A stretch of DNA of 28,090 nt. It comes from CAZAYP01 sp964489425 [NCBI: uncultured Verrucomicrobiota bacterium] (lineage in GTDB: Bacteria > Verrucomicrobiota > Kiritimatiellia > RZYC01). The DNA is taken from positions 1 through 28,090 of the forward strand of contig CAZAYP010000070.1 of assembly GCA_964489425.1 (NCBI GenBank), given 5' to 3'. Every line of letters starts with the position of its first letter. Positions within the stretch are counted from its first letter, which is position 1. The translations under genes were made by a program, and so were the position numbers. The notes beneath the pieces are model-generated. The model searched no databases. It had not been told where the DNA came from and saw nothing but the letters and a program-made list of their open reading frames with translations. Below, piece by piece: positions 1 to 7,700 of the stretch.

Positions 1-778
1 TAAAAATACAGCCTTTACGGCAGTGCTAGCCTCCAGTAGCGAAAGTCGGGTTAATGTCCGCCAAGCTGACCATCTCAGGAGTCGCGCAAGCGTTGTAAAC
101 CGTCTCGCCCGGGCGCTGTGAAATGGAGCCCGCCCGGTATCCGGCGACGCCCCTGCCAAGAAACTCATATTATCTGTATTATGACGCCATGGAAGCCTCT
201 TGGCCACCCGACGAGGTTCTTTGCTGTTTCCGGTGGAATGAAAGGGCCGTGATGATGGCGCGTATCTTTAGAGTATGACCGGGCCTGTTAAGGCGGGGAA
301 CGCCTCGCGTCAGAGTACCGCCTTCAGGCGGAAGCTCTGCGCGGGCTTTAGCCCGCGGCTGGGACCGCGTCCTGAAGGACGCGCTGAACTTCCGGCTGAA
401 GCCGGAACTCCGACCCAATTCCCAGCCGATCAGTTCGGCCAAACCAACGACTTTGCGCAAGGGTGGATGCTTGAATCCACTGAAAATAGCGAGGAACCCC
501 TGACGACACGGTCAACGCCGGCATCCGCGCCGAATTCGGCTTGCCCACGCGGCGGCATGATCTCGGCTGAGCAGACGCGGAGCCTCAAATCTCCCCGGCC
601 CGCGTAAAGCCTGCTTCTCCACTTCATCAAGCCGACCGCGGCGCCGCGCCCGAAAACCAGTTCCCCGTTACTATTTGCCATACCAAGCACTTCCGCGCTT
701 GACGGCCGCAAACCATGGCCCTACACGTTGATCGTGCCCATTCAAATCCCAAAAATCTGAGGTAAGGCCAATAATACT
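1..778. other. Gene-poor stretch without a convincing coding region
   Basis: I see no convincing gene here. The open frames on both strands overlap each other, lack recognisable domains and show no good ribosome binding sites. The only clear structure is the cluster of four palindromes at 318-407, annotated separately. The rest resembles decayed or non-coding accessory DNA. A degraded gene cannot be excluded, especially on the minus strand between about 430 and 710, but nothing there could be matched to a family. Confidence 0.5.
318..407. repeat. Cluster of four REP-like palindromes with TTCA/TTTA/TGAA loops
   Basis: Four perfect short palindromes follow each other with spacers of 8, 8 and 6 nt: 318-331 (5-bp stem, loop TTCA), 340-357 (7-bp stem CGCGGGC, loop TTTA), 366-383 (7-bp stem CGCGTCC, loop TGAA) and 390-407 (7-bp stem TTCCGGC, loop TGAA). 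Stem sequences differ while the tetraloop class is shared. The first two carry the TTNA form and the last two TGAA, which is the reverse complement of TTCA, so the block is roughly head-to-head. This looks like the REP/BIME-type repeats mobilised by RAYT (TnpA-REP) transposases in many bacteria. No RAYT gene is in the window. Confidence 0.7.
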
Positions 779-791
779 GTTGGGTGCAGAG

Positions 792-1352
792 ATGAAGATG
801 AATAAATCAATCATGATGGCAATGGCCGCTGTGATTGCGGCCGGATGCGGTCAGGCCCCCATGGTTGCCGCGGCAAAGAAACAGCATGCCGAGTTCCTCG
901 GGACAGAACCGAACCCAGTTGACGTGGTCGGTACGTATTTCCTGAGCGATCAAACCGTGGTTCCGGGAGGCGTTTCGGCGCTTGGCGGGCGATCGTGCGA
1001 GATGGAGGTGCGTGCCGATGGCACTTTCAGCGTCACCAACTACCCTCGGAGTTCTGGCGGCGCGTTCACTTCGTTTGATTCAGCAACGGGATCGTGGCGA
1101 CTCGCCACTGTTGGCACCTCCTACGGCTACGGTCCCAATGGGAAGGACTGTTGGGGGTTTCGGTTCGAGGGGACGGAAAAGAGGCTTGATCCAACGGCTT
1201 TCACTGGATCGGAGCAACCTTTCGGTCTGCTCACGATCCTCGGTGATCCAGACAGCAATCTGACTTTGCGATTCAAGAGAAAAGGATACCCAACCACACC
1301 TCCCACCATACCCTCACCCGCGCCGGGCGCGGGCGAGGGCCGGTTAAGGTGA
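792..1352 (+). CDS. Small putative lipoprotein
   Basis: Unrecognised protein of about 186 residues, probably a lipoprotein. The start at ATG 792 gives a short basic N-terminus, a hydrophobic stretch and a lipobox-like IAAGC with Cys at residue 19. An in-frame TTG at 780 and an ATG at 798 are alternatives; none has a strong Shine-Dalgarno site. The mature part has a glycine/aromatic-rich pattern (GTYFLSDQ near the N-terminus, SATGSWR in the middle, LTLRFKRKGYP near the end) that resembles a small beta-barrel fold, but no family is assigned. The last residues (PSPAPGAGEG) are encoded by a near-perfect inverted repeat at 1311-1339. The natural C-terminus may therefore have been replaced by a repeat insertion. 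A GTTGGGT sequence at 779-785, just before the start, fits an integron core site (GTTRRRY) but may be chance. Confidence 0.6.
   Translation: MKMNKSIMMAMAAVIAAGCGQAPMVAAAKKQHAEFLGTEPNPVDVVGTYFLSDQTVVPGGVSALGGRSCEMEVRADGTFSVTNYPRSSGGAFTSFDSATGSWRLATVGTSYGYGPNGKDCWGFRFEGTEKRLDPTAFTGSEQPFGLLTILGDPDSNLTLRFKRKGYPTTPPTIPSPAPGAGEGRLR
1311..1339. repeat. Inverted repeat inside the 3' end of the lipoprotein gene
   Basis: Two 14-base arms (1311-1324 and 1326-1339) are complementary at 13 of 14 positions around one central base, so they would fold into a very GC-rich hairpin. The hairpin is translated as the last part of the upstream protein. No T-run follows, so it resembles a mobile palindromic repeat more than a Rho-independent terminator. 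Confidence 0.6.
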
Positions 1353-1355
1353 ACG

Positions 1356-1380
1356 ATCCGGCGCGCTGCGCGCGCCGGAT
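1356..1380. repeat. Perfect 11-bp-stem hairpin after the lipoprotein gene
   Basis: The arms ATCCGGCGCGC (1356-1366) and its exact complement (1370-1380) flank a TGC loop, 3 nt after the stop codon of the preceding gene. The strength and position suit a transcription barrier, but no U-tract follows. It may be a second palindromic repeat unit. Confidence 0.6.
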
Positions 1381-1410
1381 TGGGGCGAAACCAAAGACAG
1401 CCAGAGATAC

Positions 1411-1665
1411 ATGACCCATCGACAAAGATTGCGAGTATTTGGGGTTGCATGTGTCACATTGCCTATTCTCTGCTTGGCGATAGACCTCATGACACAAGGC
1501 AGCATCTACTCATCATACGACATTCGCTATGGCGTAGACGGAATCTCTTCAGCGATGTATCTGCACCGCACCTGGATCATATCGAGGATAGCATGCGGAG
1601 GATTGGTCCTCATTGCCGGCTTGCTCGCAATTCGCAGACTCCGGACATCTCAAGACCAAGAATAG
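1411..1665 (+). CDS. Small two-helix membrane protein, probable integron cassette gene
   Basis: An 84-residue protein with two clear hydrophobic segments: residues about 8-27 (VFGVACVTLPILCLAIDLM) and about 56-74 (IISRIACGGLVLIAGLLAI). It ends in a basic/polar tail (RRLRTSQDQE), consistent with an inner-membrane hairpin. No family was recognised. A longer 233-residue frame covers the same DNA but lacks sensible composition and crosses the repeat and relic region, so this one is preferred. The ribosome binding site is weak. The TAG stop at 1663-1665 lies 4 nt before an attC-like sequence (1670 onward), the typical arrangement of an integron gene cassette. Confidence 0.55.
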   Translation: MTHRQRLRVFGVACVTLPILCLAIDLMTQGSIYSSYDIRYGVDGISSAMYLHRTWIISRIACGGLVLIAGLLAIRRLRTSQDQE

Positions 1666-1669
1666 AGAG

Positions 1670-1711
1670 GCCCAACCAGGCGGTGCACCGCAAAGCGAAC
1701 CCGCGTCACGC
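1670..1711 (+). other. Partial attC-like integron recombination site
   Basis: GCCCAAC at 1670-1676 matches the R'' core consensus RYYYAAC. It is followed by AGGCGGTGCACC, which closely resembles the start of many environmental attC sites, and contains a 12-bp perfect palindrome (1680-1691). The expected complementary half ending in GTTRRRY is not found downstream. The sequence instead passes into an antisense beta-helix relic near 1710. I read it as a truncated attC at the end of the preceding small gene. Similarity to environmental attC sites is from memory and has not been searched. Confidence 0.45.
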
Positions 1712-1878
1712 CGGTTGCGGCGCTGTTGCGCGCCACGGTGCAATCACGGAGCGTGCTGAAGTATGCTCCGCCGCCATAAGCCTGGACCGCGCAGCCGGCC
1801 ACCACGCAGTTGCTCAGCACGGCATTGGTCGACAGGCAGTAGCCCCCGCCGCCCGCGACCGTGTAGCCGTTGGTCCTT
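1708..1878 (-). pseudogene. Relic of a secreted beta-helix (Pmp/choice-of-anchor-like) protein
   Basis: Reading the minus strand from about 1878 down gives an uninterrupted stretch of about 55 codons with a clear repeat pattern: TVAGGGGYCLSTN, AVLSNCVVAGC, AYGGGAYFSTLRDC, TVARNSAATG. This GGG-x-Y...L..C.V..N periodicity is the same kind seen in the beta-helix part of the intact protein at 2102-4546 (GGGVYGGTLYGCTLSGN). An in-frame TGA lies directly upstream of the stretch and no start or signal peptide is attached, so this is an isolated internal fragment. It lies antisense to the neighbouring gene and is bounded by the attC-like half site on one side and a TGAA-loop palindrome on the other. 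Confidence 0.7.
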
Positions 1879-1896
1879 CATCGGTTGAAGCCGGTG
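1879..1896. repeat. Single TGAA-loop palindrome at relic boundary
   Basis: CATCGGT (1879-1885) and GCCGGTG (1890-1896) pair with two G-U type pairs around a TGAA loop. Loop and arm length match the palindromes at 366-407. It abuts the beta-helix relic, suggesting that these repeats mark recombination borders. Confidence 0.45.
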
Positions 1897-1950
1897 CCTT
1901 GCAGTTGCTACGGAGTTACTGTATGTATGGAGAGTTGCAGATCGTCTTTC

Positions 1951-2021
1951 CGTTATCGGCGCCGACGGATCGGCGCCCGTTATCGGCGCGATTATTATTC
2001 TCGGGTGGAGAGCGGCTCTCC
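1951..2021. promoter_or_regulatory. Three direct ATCGGCGC copies and a hairpin upstream of a secreted-protein gene
   Basis: ATCGGCGC occurs at 1955-1962, 1969-1976 and 1982-1989. The outer two are part of a longer CGTTATCGGCGC (1951-1962 and 1978-1989). A GGAGAG/CTCTCC hairpin with a CGG loop follows at 2007-2021. The block lies 80-150 nt before the start codon at 2102 and could be an operator or a structured leader. I could not place a convincing -35/-10 pair. Confidence 0.35.
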
Positions 2022-2101
2022 GTTGACGCCGTCTGCCGTCTATTTCGGACATTGATTTTGCAGAACACGATAAAACAATAAATGCAAAAAGGTGACTCAA
2101 G

Positions 2102-4546
2102 ATGAATATTGGTATCCGCTGCATGGGGTCGGCCGCTTTGGCGCTGGGGATCATGTTTTCAACGGGCGTGGCGCAGGCGCAGTTTATCGGCTGGGCCTGC
2201 GGCGGGGTTGACACCAACGGCGGCGTGCTGCTGTGCACCACCAACGGGGTGGACTGGTTTCGCCAGGGCGTGGGCCAGTTAGGCACCCATGCGATGAGCG
2301 GCGTAGCCGCCGCGGGGCGGCACGTCTGGGTGGTGGGCGATCCAGCCGCCGGGTATGCGGCGGTTTACCATTCGGCCGATTACGGCGCCACCTGGGCGCG
2401 GCAGGGCAGCGCCATGACCCTGCCCACGGGGACCCTGCACAAGATCTGGGCCGTGGACCGCAACGTCCTCTGGGCTGTGGGCCCGGATGGCGCCGTGGCG
2501 GTCACGGGCAACGGCGGGCAAAACTGGCAATGCCGGCCGGTCACCAACTGTACCGCCTTGCTGCAGGGCGTGACCGCGGTGGACCGCTGGACCGCGTGGG
2601 TTAGCGGCGAGGAGGACCCGGCCTCGGGCATGGCCGGGATGTTTTATACCCAGGACGGCGGCGGGACCTGGACCGCGCAAACCAGCCCGGCCATCACCAA
2701 TGCCGGCCACCTGCTGGGCCTGGCGGCGCTGGACGCCAACCGGGTCTGGGCGATCGGCGGGAACGAAACCATCCTGGCAACCACCAATGCCGGCGCGCAG
2801 TGGGATCTGCTCTCCAGCGGGTCGTTCAAGGATGGCAACGAGATTCGCGTGCTGGACGATCAGCGCATCTGGGCCGCGTACGACTCGCACGTGGACTGGA
2901 CCACCAATGGCGGCGCCACGTGGGGCAGCGAACACACTACCGATTACACCATGGACGTGGCCACGCCCGACGGGACCAACGTGTGGGCAATCAGCGGCAA
3001 CTATTGGGGCGGCACCATCCACCACTCGGACGATGGGGGCGCCACGTGGACCAACACCGGCGTGATCGCGTGTGGGGGCCTCCTGTTCAAGATCACGGTC
3101 CAGCGCCATCTGCCGCCGCGGACACTTTACGTGAATGCGGCCAGCGGCAACGCCACGCCACCCTACACCTCGTGGGATACCGCGGCTTCGAACATCCAGG
3201 ACGCCGTGGACCTGGCGATGGAAGACGACACCGTGCTGGTGACCAACGGCGTGTACAACCGGGGCGGCCGCGCCTTGGGCACGAACTCGCTGGCCAACCG
3301 CGTGTTGATTGAAGGGCCCATCACGGTGCGGTCCGTGAATGGGGCGGCGGCTACGACCATCGCGGGCGCGCAAGATCCCGTGTCCACCAATGGCCCGGCT
3401 GCGGTCCGCTGCGTTTGGCTGGCCAGCGACGCCACGCTGGCGGGGTTCACCCTCGCCAACGGCGCCACCCGCGCCTGGGACGCGGGAGCCGCGAGCAACG
3501 ACGTGACCGGCGGCGGCGCCTGGTGCCAGGGCCAGCGCGCCATCGTGATGAACTGCGTGCTGAACGGCAACTCGGCGGCCGGCGGCGGCGGCGTGTACGG
3601 CGGCACCCTGTACGGATGCACGCTGTCCGGAAATGCCGCGGGCTCCGGCGGCGGCGCGCAGGAAGCCACGCTCCATGGCTGCACCCTGGCCAGCAACTCG
3701 GCTGTCAACGGCGGCGGCGCTTACCATGGCGAGCTGTACGGCTGCATCCTGGCGGGCAACACGGCCGGCAGCGAGGGCGGCGGCGTAAAATCCAGCGATC
3801 TCTACATCTGCCTGCTGCGCGGCAACCAGGCGGGAGTCCGGGGCGGCGGCGCGGCCGGCCAACAGGACGGCGCCTACACGAACCCCATCAAGGTGGTCAA
3901 CTGCACGATCGTCGACAACCTGGCGCCGGCGGCCGGCGGCGTGCATTGCGGGACGATTCTCAACAGCGTTCTGCACGGCAACCAGGCGACCTTGGGCGAG
4001 ACCAACTACGACGGCTACTGCACGCTCGCTTACTCCTGCGCCGAACCGCTGTATGCCGGCGGACCCGGAAACCTCGCCGCGAATCCGCGGTTCGCCAACG
4101 CGACCGCCGGCAACTACCGCCTGCAAGCCGACTCGCCCTGCATCAATGCCGGCACCAACGAGGCCTGGATGACCGGCGCCCCCGACCTGGCCGGCAACCG
4201 CCGCATTATCGGCCCAACCGTGGACATGGGCGTGTATGAATACCCGCTGGCGCCCACGAGCCTGGCAGCCGCCACCAACAGTTCCGGTTGCCTGCAGCTG
4301 ACGTGGACTGGCGTGACCGGTGCCGGCGGCTATGCCATTTTCCGGTCCACCACCACCAACGTGCCCAGCGAAGCTCTGTCCGTGGTGAGCACCACCACTT
4401 ACTGCGATGCCACCGCGAAGCCCGGCCAGCATTACTACTACTGGGTCAATGCCCATTATGCGACCGAGGCCAGCACGCTGAGCGCCTCGGCCATCGGCTG
4501 GCTGCGCGGAGTCGCGCTACCATGGCTGATGCTGCTGCTGGAGTAG
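2102..4546 (+). CDS. Secreted Asp-box propeller / beta-helix / Fn3 protein (814 aa)
   Basis: A large secreted protein of unknown substrate. The signal peptide spans about residues 1-26, with cleavage after AQA. Residues about 29-335 hold roughly seven Asp-box/BNR-type repeats of the form S/T-x-D-G-G-x-T-W (HSADYGATW, YTQDGGGTW, HSDDGGATW), typical of sialidase- or Ycf48-like propellers. From about 341 (LYVNAASG) a right-handed beta-helix of GGG...L.GC.L.GN repeats follows, then a choice-of-anchor-Q-like block ending DMGVYEY near 715. One Fn3 domain covers about 716-800, and the protein ends in LPWLMLLLE. A good ribosome binding site (AAAGGTGA, 2088-2095) supports ATG 2102. Probable roles are adhesion, glycan binding or extracellular display; no catalytic residues were assigned. 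The gene converges with the next large secreted-protein gene. Confidence 0.85.
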   Translation: MNIGIRCMGSAALALGIMFSTGVAQAQFIGWACGGVDTNGGVLLCTTNGVDWFRQGVGQLGTHAMSGVAAAGRHVWVVGDPAAGYAAVYHSADYGATWARQGSAMTLPTGTLHKIWAVDRNVLWAVGPDGAVAVTGNGGQNWQCRPVTNCTALLQGVTAVDRWTAWVSGEEDPASGMAGMFYTQDGGGTWTAQTSPAITNAGHLLGLAALDANRVWAIGGNETILATTNAGAQWDLLSSGSFKDGNEIRVLDDQRIWAAYDSHVDWTTNGGATWGSEHTTDYTMDVATPDGTNVWAISGNYWGGTIHHSDDGGATWTNTGVIACGGLLFKITVQRHLPPRTLYVNAASGNATPPYTSWDTAASNIQDAVDLAMEDDTVLVTNGVYNRGGRALGTNSLANRVLIEGPITVRSVNGAAATTIAGAQDPVSTNGPAAVRCVWLASDATLAGFTLANGATRAWDAGAASNDVTGGGAWCQGQRAIVMNCVLNGNSAAGGGGVYGGTLYGCTLSGNAAGSGGGAQEATLHGCTLASNSAVNGGGAYHGELYGCILAGNTAGSEGGGVKSSDLYICLLRGNQAGVRGGGAAGQQDGAYTNPIKVVNCTIVDNLAPAAGGVHCGTILNSVLHGNQATLGETNYDGYCTLAYSCAEPLYAGGPGNLAANPRFANATAGNYRLQADSPCINAGTNEAWMTGAPDLAGNRRIIGPTVDMGVYEYPLAPTSLAAATNSSGCLQLTWTGVTGAGGYAIFRSTTTNVPSEALSVVSTTTYCDATAKPGQHYYYWVNAHYATEASTLSASAIGWLRGVALPWLMLLLE

Positions 4547-4548
4547 GG

Positions 4549-4569
4549 CTTCGAGTTCAAGACTCGAAG
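4549..4569 (+). terminator. Hairpin directly after the stop codon
   Basis: CTTCGAGT (4549-4556) and its exact complement ACTCGAAG (4562-4569) flank a 5-nt loop, beginning 2 nt after the stop of the propeller/beta-helix gene. Position and an 8-bp perfect stem suggest a terminator. The lack of a T-run makes this tentative. Confidence 0.4.
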
Positions 4570-4580
4570 GGCGGCTCATG

Positions 4581-4777
4581 CCATTTCCGCATGAGAACAA
4601 GCATACAAGCTCCCTTTCTTTGCAAGGAGGGGTGGCCGCAGGCCGGGGTGGTTGTGGATGGTCCGCGCCCCGATATCACGGTGGGTGGAACCCGGAATAA
4701 CCGCCCCACCCTTCGGGTCCCCCCCGCCTTGAGAAGGCGGGGAGCCCAGATAAATACCGATCCTCATGCGGAAATGG
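4581..4777. repeat. MITE-like nested inverted repeat between convergent genes
   Basis: A perfect 15-bp inverted repeat (CCATTTCCGCATGAG at 4581-4595, its complement at 4763-4777) encloses a second, longer imperfect pair. The inner left arm runs from about 4609 to 4656 and the inner right arm from about 4697 to 4746, and both contain GCTCCC...CAAGG.GGGG...GGGG.GGTT. Each inner arm is itself a hairpin; the right one has a perfect 9-bp stem (4722-4730 / 4734-4742) around GAG. The whole unit fills the gap between two convergent genes and ends 2 nt from the minus-strand stop codon. It has the size and shape of a non-autonomous mobile element and could act as a two-way terminator. Confidence 0.65.
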
Positions 4778-4779
4778 TA

Positions 4780-7700
4780 TCACTCCACCAGCAGGAATAA
4801 CCACGGCAGCTCGGTGCTGCGCTGCGCGCGCGCCCCGGGGCCGCTGATGCCGCTTGGGCCCCAGGCATTGATCGCCGAAACCCAGTAGTAGTAGGTGGCG
4901 GTTTCGGACTCCAGGGCATCCAGGAAGCAGGTGTCGATGGTGTATCCGCGGGACACGGCGCCGGCCGTGGAATCCGCCGTGTTGCGCCAGATTTCATACG
5001 TTTCGGCGCCGGCGGCCGCCGCCCAGCACACCTGGGCCTGGCCGGCTTCCGTGTAGCGCGCCTGCACGCCGGCAGGCGCGGCCGGCGGAACCCCGGCCTG
5101 GCCGCCCACGACAAATGGAACCGAAAAAGCCGATGTGTTCCCGTTGCTGTCGGTGGCCGTGGCCGTGACGATCCACCCCGTGGCCGCCAGGAACGCGACG
5201 CCGCTGGTGTAGCTCACGGCAAAGGACGCGCGGCCGTCGGCGCCGGTCAGGATGTTGGTGTGGCCGAGCATGTATTTTCCCTGGCCATAACCGGGCCCAT
5301 TGGTTGTCTCGGTCAGGAACAGTTCGACCCGGTATAACTGGTTGGAGCCACTCGCGATCCGGCCTGAGATATCGAGGCTGCCCAGCATGACGTTGGTCAC
5401 CAGCGGCGGCCGCTGGTAACGGTTGGGGCATCCGTCGCACTCCGCCTGGCCCACGTACTGGGTCCCCAGCTGGATCCCTTTGACCGCGTTGCTGAAGATG
5501 CTGTTGCCCAGGATCCGGTTGCGCACGCCGTGGCCCACGTAGACGCCGTGCCAGCCGTTGAAGGCGATCAGGTTGGCATCCGCGGCATTGGTGCCGCCCA
5601 CCCAGTTGTCGTCGCCGCCCATCAGGTACACGCCGTGCCGGGTGTTGGGCATGCGGTTGGCGGTCGGCGTCTGGCCCACGAGGTTGCCGACGATGCGGTT
5701 GTCATGGGCGCCGAAATCGTACACCTCGATGCCGTTTTCGCGGTTCCCGCCGATGCTGTTGGCCGGGCCGATGGTGTTGAACGTGGCGTCGTGCAGCCAT
5801 ACGCCGCTGCCGCCGTTGCCATAGGCGTGCCACTGGTCGTGGAACCCGATGGTATTCAGGATCACGCTGTTATACTTGGCCAGATCCGCGGGGCCGCTAT
5901 TGACGATGCTGATCCCGTGCCGCACGTTGCCGTCGATCCGGTTGGCCAGGATGGTGTTGTGGGGCGCGTCCTGCACGCATACGCCGTCCACCGCATTGGA
6001 CAGCGGCAGGTTGCCGTTTTGCCCGAGGCCGATGAAGTTCCCGGCGACCAGGTTGTTGGAGGCGCCCGCGCCGCGCAGCGTGACGCCATGGCCGAAGTTG
6101 CCGGAGAAATAGTTGGGGCCATTGGTCAGGCCGAACACGTTGGCCGGCGCGTTCCAGGCCGCCAGCCCGCCCAAGGCATTCGGCGCCACCGCGAGCGCGT
6201 CGAAATCCGTGCCCACGTAGTTATACATGAGCACATTGGCCTGCGCGAGCGCGCCGGTGACGAGGATGCCGTAGCCACCATTCCAGCCGATCGTGTTGCG
6301 ATACGTCGCGTTGGTGCCGCCGATCAGGGCGCCGGCCGCATTCTCGATTGCGATCCCGTGGCCGCCGTTGGCGAGGATGATGCCGGAAGCCGTGCGCTGG
6401 CCGATGTGGTTGCCGGCGATCACCGCCGGCGGCAGGCCGAGATCGCCCCGCACGCGGATCCCATCGCCTTCATTCGCCAGGATGTGATTGGGAAAGTTCC
6501 AATCGCCGCCCACGATGACCCCGGCGCAATGGTCGATCAGGATGCCGTGCCCGGCGTTGGTGACCGGGTTTTCCCCCGCCGGGTCCAGGCCGATATAGTT
6601 GCCGGCAATGGTCACGCCGACCGAGCCCCAGACCTCCACGGCATTGCTGCTGTTGCCGCCGATCACGTTGCGATACGTGCTGACCGCGTACCCGCCCAGG
6701 ACATCGCCCTCTGCGCCGACCAACAGCACGCCGGGCCCGGCGTTGGCGGGCTGGAAATACCAGTTGGTGGTTTTGCCAATGATATTGCCGACCAGCGTAT
6801 TGCTATGGGTATTGAAGAGCGCGATGCCATAGGCGTTGCCAGCCACGTGATTGCCGCTGATCTCGCAGTGCGTGCTGTTGGTGAGCACGATGCCGCCGCC
6901 GGCGTTGGTGACGGGCTGGCCATAGGCATTGGTGGCGCACCCGACCAGGGCGTTACGGAAATAGACGTTGGTGGAGTTTTCTATCAGCACCCCGGCCAGG
7001 CGCGCGCCGCCGATGCGGTTGGTCACCCCCGCCTGGCCGAACATATCCTGCCAGCCCTGCTGCACGTGGATGCCGACCAGCAGGTTGGTGGTTTCCAGGT
7101 AGCCCCAAACCCCCACCTGGTTGTCGTACACCCAGGTCGTGCGGGTGCGCTCGCAGCAGATACCGGTCCGGCCATCGATGGCATTGCCTTCGCCCACGGC
7201 CACGCCGCCGAGCCAGTTGTTGGTGGATTCAACCACCCGGATGCCCGCGCCGCCATTGATCGGAAACCGCGGCCAGCCATGGTCCACGCCAATCCAGTTG
7301 CCGCGAATATTGTTGCCGTTGCAGCCTGACCCGACATGGATGCCATCGCCCGCGTTGCCGGCCACCACGTTGGGGGTTCCGGTGCGCGTGTTGCCGATCC
7401 GATTGTACAGCGCCGCGTTGACCAGCGCCATGCCGTGGCCGCCATTGGGCAGGTTCGTGACTCCGCCCCAGTTGATGCCATCCACGCCGATAAAATTGCC
7501 GTAAATGTGCGACCAGCTCGCCGTGTCGAAGTGCAGCCCGTTGCTGGCGTTGCCCACGATGATATTGGGCTGGCGGCCGCCGACCACATTGTAGTTGCCG
7601 TACAGGTAGATCCCGTGGCCGCGGTTGCCGAACCCGTGGCGGCGCGCGGACGGGTCTGCGCCAATGATGTTGCCCTGGACCTGGTTGGTGGGCGCGCGGG

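Noticed and set aside
735-765. TTCAAATCC near 742 as a tRNA T-loop
   Set aside because: Flanking bases do not form a T-stem, and no anticodon arm or acceptor stem fits.
1380-2081. 233-codon plus-strand frame covering the small membrane gene and the relic
   Set aside because: It crosses the attC-like site, an antisense relic and a palindrome, and its composition is incoherent. The 84-residue frame is better.
2279-4456. 725-codon minus-strand open frame opposite the propeller/beta-helix gene
   Set aside because: The plus strand has a signal peptide, good ribosome binding site and clear repeats. The reverse frame has none.
5530-7329. Long plus-strand open frame (about 600 codons) opposite the 1694-residue beta-helix gene
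   Set aside because: It is a mirror frame of a high-GC repeat gene. Its composition is dominated by Ala/Val/Asp/His with no domain, signal or ribosome binding site.
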